From NCBI GenBank assembly GCA_030141605.1, contig JAQGDQ010000002.1, forward strand, positions 2,212,501 through 2,276,500: a stretch of DNA of 64,000 nt. Direction: 5' to 3'. This stretch comes from Tubiluchus corallicola (taxonomy: Eukaryota > Priapulida > Priapulimorpha > Priapulimorphida > Tubiluchidae). Shown here one piece after another: positions 28,501 to 41,010 of this stretch. How positions within the stretch are numbered: the stretch's first letter is position 1; every line of letters begins with the position of its first letter. The notes beneath the pieces were generated by a model, which saw only the letters and a list, made by a program, of their open reading frames with translations, had not been told where the DNA came from and made no database searches. The position numbers were made by a program, and so were the translations under genes.

Positions 28501-29131
28501 AATAAATGTGAAACTGTGAACATGATTCACAGAAAATCACAAATTATATTAATAATTATACTAATTATAATAATGATGTTTTTAACATTATGGTAGCAAA
28601 GGCTAGTAAATAAATAAATCTGTTCAAGATTTTTACATTTATTTATAAACTGTGAGACTTTTTAATTATAACAAAGACATGATTTGGGTGTACATCATTT
28701 TCTGTTAATTTAATACGATTTTGCCTTATTATTTCAACTACTCGCTATGTTTTGCTCAAGGTAGTACAACCACACAGGAAGACAGGATAAACCTTTAAAT
28801 GAGACAGTTAACCAGCAGATGTGTCTTCTAGGCAGTACCAATCTTCCATCAACAACATCGAGGTTAAAGCCACCAGCAGCATGACATAGTTTAAAAATTA
28901 CCTAGGCATCATGAAATTATCTAGAAACAGTTTCTTCAGTGGTTACCCATTCATTTAACGACCAGGCTCAACAATGCTTAATCTCATTTGGTAAGCAGAC
29001 AATAGTAGCCAATAACAATTAGTCTAAAATGCTGACACAACATTGGAAAACTAAGAAAAAACACAACATAAGATGCAAGCATTACCCTTTAAAGCTAACA
29101 AATGTTCCCTGTCTTTTATTGCTGAGTCCAT
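19547..29131 (-). CDS. TRAPPC13: Trafficking protein particle complex subunit 13
   Basis: Ten exons on the minus strand, in transcript order: 29131-29086, 27388-27223, 25951-25867, 25454-25324, 24280-24163, 22685-22558, 21938-21722, 21506-21406, 21036-20883, 19642-19547. They give 413 residues, close to the roughly 417 of the human protein, and all borders are GT-AG with matching phases. Diagnostic stretches include [19 protein letters not shown] at the N-terminus, [70 protein letters not shown] and the C-terminal [16 protein letters not shown]. The first exon codes for only 15 residues. TRAPPC13 is a metazoan TRAPPIII-type subunit that helps activate Rab GTPases in ER-Golgi and autophagy traffic; it is a cytosolic peripheral protein with no membrane segment, as seen here. 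No defect is visible. Confidence 0.95.
20361..20522. repeat. Recent 81-bp tandem duplication
   Basis: Two copies of an 81-bp unit starting AATTGTTTAAAGAACACATG lie head to tail, differing at about one position (CTAAATTT versus CTTAATTT) plus the end. Since 81 is divisible by three, a reading frame stays open across it, but the unit lies in the last TRAPPC13 intron and is not coding. Confidence 0.95.
23796..23885 (+). mobile_element. SINE-like fragment with 5S rRNA-like internal promoter
   Basis: GTTAAGCATAACTGC, then TTTGGTCAGTATATGGATAG and GTGACTACCT follow the order and spacing of the 5S rRNA 3' half (AGCTAAGCAGGG, GGTTAGTACTTGGATGGG, GACCGCCTGGG). The upstream GTGTAGTGGTCATCG also resembles a pol III A-box. 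The sequence differs too much from 5S to be a working rRNA gene, so a SINE3-type element or old 5S pseudogene in a TRAPPC13 intron is the best reading. Confidence 0.4.
24374..24850 (-). mobile_element. Possible LINE 3' end remnant (CR1/L2-like tail)
   Basis: Read on the minus strand, the block ends in AATAAAATAAAATTGAATTG, the tail style of CR1/L2 elements, preceded by a UTR-like stretch and an irregular A-rich internal repeat with AAGCAAAAATGCAATTC-like units. No reverse-transcriptase motif is readable. Confidence 0.3.
27088..27147. repeat. Degenerate TTAGGG-like stretch
   Basis: GATTAGGGCTAAAGG, GTTAGGGTTTGGGTCAGG and TTAGGGTTAAGG occur within 60 bp in intron 1 of TRAPPC13, close to the exon 2 donor. 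They resemble a decayed interstitial telomeric repeat, but no long pure run is present. Confidence 0.4.
28186..28345. repeat. Perfect 160-bp palindrome (80-bp arms, no spacer)
   Basis: Bases 28186-28265 are the exact reverse complement of 28266-28345; the centre is GACTA|TAGTC and the outer ends are GAATTTTATATT and its complement. I checked pairing along the whole length and found no mismatch. It lies in intron 1 of TRAPPC13. No target-site duplication is seen at the edges. Confidence 0.97.
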
Positions 29132-32100
29132 AATTTTGCTTGTGCGTTAGATTCAGCTGAATATAGATTATCCAAAGCGGCCTGCTATCAGAGTATTGTA
29201 TACATCTTAGCTTGACACACCTGAGCATTTATATAAACAAATTTAATAAATATACATTCATTTTTAAAGCAACAGAAAGAAACTTTAAAATATAATTAAA
29301 CAATTCTTTAAAGCCAGATATTACAGTACAAACAGAAAGGGGAACACAAAACTATTCCAGACTGAAATCTCAGTAGAGAATTAAGGATACTGTCATTAAT
29401 CACGACATCAATTTCAGACATAGAAAAAGGATTCTTTTTTTGCAAAAGAAAGTAAAATGTTAATTTGCAACACTGTTAAGTGTTTTGTTTATTATAGATG
29501 TTTACTTAATAACTGATTTACGTAAAATTCAATGTAATTACTTCAGTACTTCAACCGTGAGAATAAATTTTTAATCTTTTGTTCAAAATACATTAAATTT
29601 ATTTATGTGTGAGCATAAAATGACTGCACGGCATTCTTCTTTCACGCTCTGGTTTTAACAACGTGATTGCATGTATGACAGGTCATTAAGTAACAAAACA
29701 GCTATATTACTGTTATTAATGAAATTAATCATGTTGCTAAAAATGCTACTTAACTATACATATATATATATATATGTAGACATTTCCAACAGGAAATTGC
29801 AAATTGAACAGTTCTACAAATATTTAGAGTCTAGATTCTTTAGTAGGAAAGCATGAAATAATAGTATGATCGAAATAATCTAAATTTGTATTAAATAATT
29901 TATATTATTATCATTATCAGAACTGCTAAAGAAGATGAAAGAAACGAACAAGCTTTCATAATAATGTGACTACTTGGTAGGGCAAGTATGGAAAATATAA
30001 ACACATTTCTGGAACTTTAGGAGCTTTATCACACATTAAATCACTTGATCTGACAATTATTCATTTGCACATTTATTTTTCACTCATTCACATCCAGATA
30101 ATAAGTGACTTGGGTTGAGTCCCTTGACCAAAATTTATTGCAGAGTTAGTGACAAAGTCACAATGAAACATTAGCTAAGAAACACATTAAACTGCATTAA
30201 ATGTGAAAACCAAAGGAATTTCGACGACACAGGCATTTTCATGTTACATCTTCAAGTTAAAAAATTCTTTCTGATTTATCTATTTATCTTCTTTAATCTG
30301 AAATGATCAATTTGATAGTTGTAGTAGTAGGACAGTGGTATCTACTTATTTTCAATAGAGCAGATTGCACATAATTATCTTTCATGCTTGAAGTGGAGGC
30401 CCAGATCTTATTGAGGAAAGCCTCCAGAAACCAACAATAATCAATACAATACATCAACGTTTGTGTTTGATGTTGCTTGTATTGGTATTTGTTTTTAAGA
30501 CTATTGCAAACAGCAGATATTAAACTGGTTATACATAATTACTGTACTTGTAAGTAAAATCAATACCCATAATTGAGCAGAATCTTCTTGTTTTCAACTG
30601 AACCATTTATTTTAAGCAGTAAGACATTGATGATTAGTTTTCTTATATTTTAGATTTTGTGATTAAGTTTTCTCATCTCAAAACATATGATTTTACTTGC
30701 CCACTATTATCACCCATCTTATTCCAATAATTATATATACTGATTAACATGCAGTTGAATTTTATAACAGGCTAACAAAAATATATTAATATTATTTTTT
30801 AATGATGAATTAATGACGACCTGTTATATATAATGCCAAGCCACCAAAACTAAATTCTGTAAATGAACAACATATAAGGACAGTGTTTTTTAGGACTCTT
30901 ATCGTACACTGGTCTACAAAATATAGTTTCAGTATTGGCTAATTTGTATTGACTGCATGTGTGAAATAAATACGTTTTATATCTTATGTGTATGTATAAC
31001 AAAGGCAATAAAGAATTTTAATTATAAGTTTAGTTCTTGAAAAGACAATCATTTCACCACAGCGAACTGATCTTCTACCCTTATGATTAAGCTGTAACAG
31101 TCTGTATGATTTAATGCTGAACATATCGGAGTCAAATGGAAGTGAGGCTAACATGTATGTTAATACGGTTGTGTTATTCTATACAAACACATTGACACTG
31201 CATAATAAAGCAGAAGTGTTAATAGTAGTTGAACACCTCAGCCGATTAAAACAGGTTGTCTAATAATGGATGACTCTAATATTTCATTTTTGAGAATGTG
31301 ACGTGTAACATGTTGTGAATTTTTTTAAAACTATTTAAATAAAAATACGTCTTTAAACCAAAATCCACTTGAAGGAAGTAGCAATCCTCGAACAACATTT
31401 ATTGCATTTTAATGTACAATTAAAAGTATTGAAGTCACAATACACAATGTGCACACAGAATGCTTTGTTTAAAAATGTAAAAGAAATTTAAATATTTCTT
31501 ATCTCCTACCAAATGAACGTTGACACCGGCGTATTCCAAAAAATGACATCAGCTGTTGTATGCTGTGCAGCATGAATGCCATGAAGGCAAGCTGTGTGAA
31601 GGTACGCGTTGCAGAATTTCTACAGTTTGCCTAGAAATCCTGTTATTCTAATGTTGTGTTTAACTGTGTTTATCTAGAAATTAATCATTCCACCAATTAT
31701 GATCAAATTTAAAGTGGTTACATTGCTTTAATCTACAGGATTGCACATTAAAATGCGTAAGTAATTAACATTAATTGTGTAAGTAATTAATTTACAGATT
31801 TTTTTGTTGACTTTTAGATAAGCATGTAAACTTGCCAGCAGGTAGTAGGTGCCGGGCTTATAGAGTCCGCTTTATAAGTTAAAAAGTTCAGTTTATACTG
31901 AAGCACCTTCACGACTTTAAATTGATTTTACTAATTGCACGAGATGCCTATCACAATTTTATTGCTGAAACTTTCTAACATTTTTCGCAAATATTAAAAT
32001 AAGCTCAACTTCCAAGACAGAAACTTCGCTTTTGCTTTAACGTGTGGGCTACCATGACAGAGAAACCACGTAAAAGGTGCTGCCATCTGTGGTAGAATCA

Positions 32101-34994
32101 GGCGGAAAGTTGATTTCTGCTACGCTAGGCTCTTACCTTGGGCTCTCCACTCTCACATCTCTTTCTGTTAGCATGGTAGGATGGCATACTCTTCAACACG
32201 GCTCAGTTACATGTGATTCCCAATAATTAGTTTTCATATTACTTTATTATTACTATTATATCTACGAAAATGCACATAATAAGGAATATTTTGTGTAGGA
32301 GTTTACATTAAGCATTTAACTTAAATCATAATACATATTCGAGAGGCAGTATACGGCTCCTAAACTTTGAAATTAACAGGATGGTAAATTGATGTTTGTT
32401 TCCTTACTGGATCAAATAACTACATTTGGTTAGGAGCTACTTAAATGGTCATTGTTGAGACTGTAACTTTGGACCATACTGTTGGTGCTCTGTCCAGCGG
32501 CTGCACTCAGCTCACTACACATAATACGCTCAGTAGACCAAACCACTGAAACCAGTTTGCCAGATTTGTTTGTAACCTTTATCAAACTTAAAATGTGTAA
32601 GTGGTTGTACGAATAGGATAGGACTTTTGAGTGTGGATTCACCGAAAACCCAATTTTGCACAAAATTTTCAAAGTTTCAAACACCTGGGAATTATCAGAC
32701 TGCTGAAGTGCATGTACATGAGCAGTAGAATTATCTACTCGTTTACTGGCTAAAGGGTAGTGTTGTGAATGAATACAAACATGTACTGAATATGAACGTG
32801 TAAACGTACATTGTATATTTCTATGTGTTTCAGTACTCATACTTTGATAACTGACTAACGATTTTGACCATATGACAGTGATGACTAGTAAACAGCGATA
32901 CAACTTTCAATAATAGAAAAAGCAACTACAAATTTGAAAGCGAAATTTTCTTTAATATATTCAGAGAGCTTTTATAAATTATATTACATATTACAAAACT
33001 TATAATTCATAATAGAAAATACATAATAATAAATATAAAGATCTGGATGGAAGTCATAGAGAGCAGTAACAATACATAAAATCCTGCAAAATTATTCTGA
33101 GCAAAAAATGCAGTTCTGTGTGTAAGCGTTTACCTACATTCATCCAAAATTATTACAATTATGATAAGCAAGTATGTAAAGGCAAGTATCCGTTGATATT
33201 ATTAGACTATCCTATCCTAAGTAGACTTGACATTAATAGATACTATAATAGAACCTTTACACAGTATACCACCCATATATGCAGCACAGACACAAATATT
33301 TATAGATTAAAGCAACCTACACTACAGATGATGTATAGCAAAACACTGATGATTGACTAGTTTATTATATACACATAACAAAACCTACTTAACCTAAAAC
33401 TTATGTCTACACTATTAAACAGTACCTCACTGCACAAGCTACCAGTGAGAGCTAACCTTTAATTTGACTACCTTAGCTTAACCGTATACAAAAAAGAAAA
33501 CAAATCTTTTTTTAAATTATACAAAATCAACATACAGTTATACACACACAAGCATATAAAAAACCATTTACATTGTTTTCCAAAATCTGTATGCAATAAT
33601 ACATTACAGCAATAAAAAAGTTGCATAGATAAACATATTATGGAGTTATGACCATACACAACAATTTCACAGAAGACTTTTTGTAAACATGACAAACTAT
33701 AAAAAAATGAGCAGTCATATTTAGATCTAACACAAGCGTATTAGGCTTACTCCAAAGAGCTACTATGTAACAAAATCATGTTATTCTGAATATGATGTAT
33801 AGTTACAGTAGCTAAATTAATAATACACCAAGACATCAAAAGTTAAAATTGCTTGTCCTTAGAAATGATAATACAATAAATACTACATTACAATGAAAAA
33901 AGCAAAAAAAATCTATTAGCTTAACTTTTAAAATTACCTGTACTACAAATTAAATAAGACATATTGTCTTTAATTCATTGATAAAAATTAATGCACACTA
34001 AGCACAGTGCATATGCAGTACTCTTAAAAATGTACTACAAAGTTATCTCTGTTTACGTACCAAGTGCCGTGTACTTTTGGACAACGTAATAGCCACAATG
34101 TTGTTAGCATCAAGTCCAGAAAAGCAAAACATCCTACTGAGGAGTAGCCATATTATTAACAATTTACTCAAATTACTTTTTTACAACCAGAATCTATAGC
34201 AAGCTATCTTGCCTAATTCATCAAATAACTTTCATAAACTGAAAAATGCCATTTAAATGACATTTAAATGTAATACTTAAACATTGGAAGTTGTGAAACT
34301 GTAGTTGTTGTAATAAATGCAAATTTGGTTTAGGTCGTAATGCCTAGACTTTTACATACAAAAAATAACAAAATCAAGCCTGTGCTTAGCTGAAAAGTAA
34401 CAGACAATTCATCATAGATAAAAGATAAATGTGTGCTTTAAATATAAATGAAGTGTACACAATTATTAACTGAAGACAAAATGTGGCTATAAACAAAAAA
34501 AAATTAGAAACTGATTGGTGACGGGGAAAACGAAAAAATGAAAATATGAAACATTTTGTTCGGAGTAACATAACTTAATTTTTTCTGTCATTTGGCTTTG
34601 TGTCACGTGATCTGTAAGTTCACAATTAAGTTATTTGTCTTACTAGCTTCTCACTATGTTGATTTTTGTAATTTTTATATAAGGTATTTTTATTTAGGTG
34701 AAATGTTGGATGAACATGACAATAATTGATCAAAATGCTGCAGATATTTGTGTCTGACTAAAAGTCATGTTTTTGCTTAAGTGGGTGCTGGCTGTTATTT
34801 TCACAAAGATTTAGTAACAAAATTCTCATGCAACATATTTACACAACAATTCAACCGTTTCATTTTTAATGCAAAAAATGTTGCTACACACATTATACTC
34901 CATATATATTACCAGCTTGCCTGTCTGGCATAAATGCTAGCATCATTAGCGTTGTTATCAAATTTACCAGGAGACTTTAGTTAAGGCATTTGTT
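29132..34994. other. Intergenic region upstream of TRAPPC13 and downstream of FOS
   Basis: AT-rich sequence with a short TA run (29757-29774, TATATA between CATATA and TGTAGA) and no recognised exon apart from the unassigned ORF at 32430-32903. The right part (about 33.4-34.99 kb) probably includes the FOS 3' UTR; ATTTA pentamers on the minus strand, for example at 34247-34275, would fit AU-rich decay elements typical of FOS mRNAs. Confidence 0.45.
32430..32903 (-). CDS. Unassigned 157-codon ORF
   Basis: An uninterrupted frame rich in Ser, His and Thr but not low-complexity, in a locally less AT-rich stretch than its surroundings. I do not recognise a family. There is no signal peptide, membrane segment or zinc-finger pattern. 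The sequence just upstream on the minus strand has a pyrimidine run and AG (TTTTTCTATTATTGAAAG), so it could be an exon. A chance ORF, or a remnant of an inserted element, remains possible. Confidence 0.25.
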   Translation of the reverse strand: MYRCLLVITVIWSKSLVSYQSMSTETHRNIQCTFTRSYSVHVCIHSQHYPLASKRVDNSTAHVHALQQSDNSQVFETLKILCKIGFSVNPHSKVLSYSYNHLHILSLIKVTNKSGKLVSVVWSTERIMCSELSAAAGQSTNSMVQSYSLNNDHLSSS

Positions 34995-37900
34995 TCACAA
35001 TGAAACCAGAGTTGGAGAACGAATAGCTTCAGGACTTGACAAATCACTACTACCAGAAGTCTTACAAGCTTCTCCACTGCATGTTGCCGGATGAATGACA
35101 GGAGTTAAGCCTGTATGCTCATCATCCATATTGCTTGTAGCAAAATTGTATAAAGTGCCACCAGACGGTGTTGTAAATACATTCGCAGGTGTCATCATAG
35201 AACCATTAGAACTTGTGGTAGAGAGGCTGAGCGAAGTCGGTCGTGAGTGCACCGAACCATCCAATTTAAACTCTGGACAAGTTGGTGTGGATAACCTCGT
35301 AGAGCCGCGGTGTTTGCAGCTAGGAAGATGTGATTGCAGAATGAATTCAAGCTGTTCCTTTTGTGACTGCAGTTTTGCAATCTCATTTTCTATTTCATGC
35401 TTTTCTTCTTCTAAGTGTTCAGTTTCCTACAGATTGTTAAATTACAAATCACTGATTAATGGAAATACAGCATAATGAATAACGTAAGAACTCAAATTAG
35501 AAAAGTCACAGAGGCTTAAAATCAAAATGATACCCAAGGAAAAATAAACTCTCAATTTAGCCATTTACTATCTCTATATTTACATATGGAAATCATAGTT
35601 TGATCTAGAATAGTGATTCACAGATGGGAGGCACCTATTTACCAGCAGCAATTTGGGAGGATTTTAGTCCGAGAAGGAACTTCAAACAAGGAAAGGGCAT
35701 ACACTAATTTAGGTATTAAAAATTAAATGCAAGTATATGAAAATGACCTCTGTAACAAAGGATGTTTTCTCGCATTTGACAATGATTAAAAAAATAAATA
35801 AATATATTATTTCAATAAGCCACTGTAAAGGTGGTAAAATATGTAAAATGAGGAAGAATTCAGGAAACCAGAAATTGCAAGGGAAGGAATAATACTTTGT
35901 AATTCTGAGAAGTTCGAAACATTGATCTAGAAAGTCAGGCAAAAAACCAAGGTTAAACTACAATGTATAAAAAGCAAGCTCTTGCTAATGCTTTAAAATA
36001 AGCAAAATCAGCAAGTTTTTATGGCTTTACGTTTGACTTTCTTGACAAAATAACTCACCATTAATAATGTATTTGTGTGATCCAGTCGTCTCTTCCGGCA
36101 TTTTGCTGCAGCTAATTTATTTCTTTCTCGTCTGATGCGTCTTCTTTCCTCTTCTTCAGGATTACACTGAAAGCAGTAATAAAAACAAACATTCAAATAT
36201 TTATGATGAGTTACAAATAAGTGCATATGTAAATATGTTTTAATATCATTAGACACACCTGGCAGTCTTTAAATAAGAAAATTGTACATAACGGTTTATT
36301 GAATTCCAAAACAAACGACAAAGGTTCATTCTGGGTTAACTAATCGAGAGCTTGTACGGTGACCACTTCAGATTTTTCCTGAAAAATGTGGGATGCTCCC
36401 TGGCGAAGTTTTAGCTTTCACTCATTTTTAGTTATGGTGTTATTCACTTTTAAACATGAGGTGAACAGGTGCTAATTTTTTATTAGCAAATGCTTTTTTA
36501 ATAGGCCATATCTCTGTCAGCTTATCTAGTAAAGAACCCAAAGTGTGGGGTACGAGGTCTGGTACAACTGGTTTTAGACATGTATATGAAGCAAGATATT
36601 TTTGCCTAGCCATTCTAAATTCTGACTCATGGATAGCTAAAAATAGTGATTTTGTTTGTGCGCATGTAATTTTATGGATTTTAAAGAGCTCTATAGTGAA
36701 TAATATTTGTTCCACGACAGATTTTGTTTGTGTGCTTGTAATACATGTAATTTTGTGAATTTCAAAGAGCTCTATGGTGGAATAAAAAGAAATAAAAAAG
36801 AATATAATCTGAACTTTGTAACTCAATTAAAAACACTTATGAGAAAGTGTGTTAAAAGCAGGGTTTAGTTATGTCTGGATTTTGGCAGTGTTGACAATAA
36901 AAATTTAACCTGAAATTTATACATAAAATAGAGAACTGACTTCCTTTCTTGTTGGTAGTATTTTCTTTTTGTTACCAAACTGCAAACTATTTTCAAAGTA
37001 CATTTAAAGCACTATCTTTTACTATGTTAATGCTATATACTTCTACAAAATATATACATTATACAAAAGTGGTGAAAAGTTCTACTAGTAGTTAACAGCG
37101 CTGCTTTTCACCTACATCAATGCTGTACACTTCTACATAATACACATTATATAAAATTGGGGAAAAATTCCATTTCTCCAATATATAAGTTGCATATTTA
37201 AATTTTCCTGTCTTTAGCTCTATAAATTGTTATAGTATATACATTTACAAAAAACTTCTAGATACATTACAAAAAAACTGGAAGAGTTTCATTATTTGTA
37301 GACATTTTAATCGCCAACATTGCAAAATCCAGATACGTATAACTGATCTTTGTGTGTTTTTAGTATTCTTTTTGCCACATGCGTCAGTTACGAAATTCAG
37401 CTTTACTCCAGGCACTCATTTGTAGCTGCAAATTCTATTCCAAAGATATTTCTTTTCTAAGACAAATATTATTGATTACAGAGCTTTTTAAATCTGTAAA
37501 ATTACCTGCACAAAAACAAAATCGCCATTTTAGCTGTCCATACGTCAAAAGGTATAATAGCTAGGCAATATCTGGCCTCATTTATGTGAAGCCAGTTGCG
37601 GAGTTACCTAATTTTAGGGTAAGATGACAGAGATATATAGCAAAGCCACTCGCAAATGAAAAATTAGCAACTCTGCACCTTTTGTTTAAAAGCCCACAAC
37701 CACCATAGCTAAAAATGGGTGGAAGCTAAAAGAACACAAGTGACCATCTCGCCCATTTCAGAATTTTTCAGCAAAACCTGAAAAGTCACCCAATAAATTT
37801 TTCAAAAGCTAGGTCAATTGACACAGAATAACCACAAAACAATGACATACATTAAAGTCCGTACTTATGCCAATCGTTTGCATGATAGGTAATTTTGATA

Positions 37901-39713
37901 AAAGTAATATAATAAAGACAGTATGCATTTAAAATACTATTTAAATTGTACATTGTAGTTGAAAGCTATTTTTTCTACAGCATATAAGCAAAATAAAAAA
38001 ATGATTTTGCATGCAGGTAATTTCTTTACACCTAGTACCAGCTGCTTGATTTGTGGATATAAGTCAAAAAAGCACTAGACATTTTATGCTCTAACCACAA
38101 TTAGATTCTGCTATATTAAAGAAAAAGTACAAACAACACCAGTACTTATTGTTCTGATATGAGTTATTGTTCTCTTTTGTTGACCCTGTTAAAAATTTGT
38201 AAGAAATTAGCACCCGAATCTAGTAATTAGTATGTAACTTGGTATTCAAATAACTGTTACTATTACGTACAGATTCCTGTTTTGCACGGCGACCTCCTTT
38301 GCGTTTCTGTTGCTCAGGTTGTACGGTTAACTCAGATCCAGAAGAAATCATCTTAATGGAATTTGTTGGCCAGTAAGGAATCACTCTCTCTCCATTTCTA
38401 AATCGACTAACAACAGGTGGAACAAATCCAGCCTGATTCTGCACCGGTTGAGGCTGAGTTGTCATGGGAACAGTTGTTAGTTCTACAAAACTTTGTTCAA
38501 TGTTTGCCAATGTTGTTGGTGTAAGTGTTGGTGTAGTTACTGTAGTCACACCTGTGCCATATGAAACTGTTGGCATTGTATACTGCAAAATTGAAAAAAT
38601 GTGCTTATAAGTTAAATAATTCGATTCAAACATGAGTTTAATTCCATATACATAATATAAGTGAAACAAACAAAAATTAATGTATTTGAATATCAAAATG
38701 GAAATAGGATGCATCATATAAGAGGCCATCCACATATAACAATATCAAGTTCTCGACCGATTTTGAGGACCTAGCTACCTTGCGTTATAATGGCGTTATC
38801 ATATGCCCCACCATCTACATACTCTTTATATTGATATTGATATCACACCGATGTAGCTTTTGTGCACTTTATTCGTTCTCCTCCCAAGGACAAGCTTGCA
38901 CAATATCCCTTGTGTTAATTAAAGCAAAACCGGACCCAATCTTAAATAGTAGGACAAAACAAACTACTCTTTAAAATATTGAAAGAAAACGTACTACAGT
39001 AAACTCTGCATAACTCAAATTCAACTGGACCGTAGCATTGCACTTCAATTTTTGCTTTCGCAAACATGTGCAACATGCCCCTGGAATATTTTCGCTATTG
39101 ATTGAAAATTATGTTAGTTTGTGATGTCATCAATAGTTTTGCTTGCCCACCATTAAATAAGTTTTTAATTTATTATTTAATTATCAGAAATGCTTTTGCA
39201 GTATTAATTGTGTTAAAATGTATACTTGTTATCAGACTTGAAAATGGGGTAGCATATGAAAAATATCCTGTCTTCCTTTAACAGGAAACCATCAGTGAAT
39301 TCCAGTGGCATATCATGACCAAGTCACCTATACTTTGCGTTATAAAGGCATTAACACATCTCCTGCCACCTACCTACCCTAAACTTGACATCGTTATATG
39401 TGGATGGTCCCCAATGGCAATAAGCACCGGTAATCCCACGATGTTATAGTAAACTTTTCTTTATCAATGTTCATGTATCATGATCAATTTAGCACACTAA
39501 CACACACACTCACAAAGCTTAGTAGATTACTATACTAATACTTACTTCAACAGTTGTTACAGCATTGTTTGCATTTGCACCTCGAGTATGGTCGCCATTA
39601 CTGTTAGCAATGCCATTTGCCATCGAGCTTAAAATACCAGCCACCGTGTACCTCGCGTCACTTAATGATGTGTATGGGCCTTCTTCTTCTAACTTAACTA
39701 CCTGTCCATACAT
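34995..39713 (-). CDS. FOS: Fos/Fra family bZIP transcription factor (AP-1 subunit)
   Basis: Four exons on the minus strand: 39713-39546, 38582-38271, 36166-36059, 35426-34995, 339 residues, all introns phase 0. Exon 3 is 108 bp and encodes [20 protein letters not shown], the basic region, the same length as exon 3 of vertebrate FOS. The DNA-contact signature NxxAAxxCR is at Asn176, Ala179/Ala180 and Cys183/Arg184. The zipper follows ([35 protein letters not shown]): the third heptad d position is Ile in place of Leu. After [12 protein letters not shown] comes a Ser/Thr-rich domain, and the protein ends [14 protein letters not shown], like the SSPTLLAL end of vertebrate FOS. FOS dimerises with JUN and binds TGACTCA sites in the nucleus. 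ATG 39713 is the first in frame. A JUN, ATF3 or BATF identity is excluded by the basic region and the C-terminus. Confidence 0.95.
36322..37840. repeat. Large imperfect inverted repeat (foldback) in a FOS intron
   Basis: The left arm (about 36322-36712) and right arm (about 37450-37833) are diverged reverse complements. Landmarks shared in inverse order include CATTTTTAG(T/C)TATGGTG, TTGCTAATTTTT, ATATCTCTGTCA and AATAATATTTGT. The centre contains two or three imperfect direct repeats near 37029, 37119 and 37228 with ATACTTCTACA-like units. An extra partial tandem copy lies at 36718-36790. The block fills most of the second FOS intron and looks like a foldback or long-TIR transposon. No target-site duplication is clear. 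Confidence 0.75.
38721..39412. mobile_element. Non-autonomous DNA transposon with inverted ends, FOS intron 1
   Basis: The left end GGCCATCCACATATAACAAT and the reverse complement of the right end GGACCATCCACATATAACGA match over about 25 bp, and a second inner match with TTGCGTTATAA and TTATAACGCAA follows. About 690 bp, no coding capacity. Superfamily is not clear and no target-site duplication is seen. Confidence 0.7.
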
Positions 39714-40316
39714 TACCACAGAAATCTTTTTATTAACGTTCCACCGGCCCTGTTATCAAGTTAACTATCTTTCCAATGAATCATCACTTGAGTCACTCCA
39801 CACAAATGCTAGGGAGACCATTCCCTTCATTTTATAATATCAGGGTAAATCTGCTGCGCAAAATCAGCGACACGACAAAAACAGTAAGGCTGGGACTATT
39901 TTTAGCATCTGATTCAGAGCTGTTGATCACGTGCCACATCCCAGCGCTGACGCATTAGTATTGCGCTTGCGCAAAAATGTAGAGAGTTGGCTTCCTCTTC
40001 CTAAAACACAAGAAGTTGCCAATTCCAAGAATTTTGAGTAGACCAGCGGCTTTAAGAAAGAATGTACCCTGTAAATCAGTGATATTTAGCTACCATCTTT
40101 ACTTGCACACTGGTACATAATTATATTAATATTTTATACCAAGAATATTAATATAAGGGATCTGCAATTTTCAGCTGATGAGGCACGTTTTCGGCGAAAG
40201 CTAATGAAAGAAAGAAATATTTTTAATGTATTTTAAAACTAAAAATGGCATTCAGTGTTTTGTTTATACCATGCACTACTGGAATTTGAAAAAAAGAATT
40301 ACTAACAACTCTATTT
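39714..40316. other. 5' flank of FOS
   Basis: Contains the likely FOS 5' UTR and promoter. A CACGTG E-box is at 39929-39934 and TGACGCA at 39949-39955, a near match to CRE/AP-1 half-sites. No TATA box or serum response element is obvious. Confidence 0.35.
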
Positions 40317-41010
40317 AGATAACTAATTAACGAATTGCTGCATTTTTTTGTTTTGAACCATGGACATTCTAGCTAATTATCCTGCCAAATTTCAACTTGA
40401 TAGGATAATGGAGCATGTAACTTAAATAAATTTAAATTTCTTTACTTATAAAACACTAATTAGTTGGCTAATTAACGAACTGTCAATTTGCTGCAACTTG
40501 TTTGTGTTTTAAATCACAGACATTCTAGCTGGTCACTCTAGACACTTTAGCAAATTTCATTTTAATTAGATCACGGGAACATGCAATTTTAATCAATGTA
40601 AAATTAATTAATAAAACAGTTAATTAATAAATTAATTAATAAAACATAAATCAATTTTGCTTTGATTCAAGGACATCTTACCTTATCATTTTAGCAAACT
40701 TCTACTCAATATGAAAAATACTTTTGGGTCAATTTAAAATTAATTAATTAGATAGTTCTAATTTAGCAAATTGCTACATTTCTTTGTTTTGAATCAACGA
40801 CATCCCGCCTAATCATCTTATCAAATTTCAGCTCGACTGAATCATGCAAACATGCAATTTAAGTCAATTTAAAATAAATAAATTAATTAAACAGCTCTAA
40901 TTAATTAACTAATTAACGAATTGTGACAATTTTTCGCCAAGAACTAAGGACATCCTATTTAATCAACATAACCAAACTTCAACTAAATTAGATAAATACT
41001 TTTGTAGTTA
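40317..41010. repeat. Degenerate tandem array, about five units of roughly 150 bp
   Basis: A unit of the form CTAATTAACGAATTGCTGCA, then T-rich TTTGTTTTGAA, GGACATTCTAGCTAAT, CAAATTTCAACT, GCATGTAACTTAA recurs. The ACATC/ACATT landmark is at 40364, 40520, 40674, 40800 and 40950. Units are strongly diverged. It sits upstream of FOS. Confidence 0.75.

Noticed and set aside
36440-36826. 128-codon minus-strand frame in the FOS intron
   Set aside because: It lies in one arm of the foldback; the matching frame in the other arm is full of stops, so a gene is not supported. Kept only as part of the foldback finding.
40317-41010. CRISPR array
   Set aside because: The repeats are long, diverged and not separated by uniform unique spacers, and the DNA is animal.
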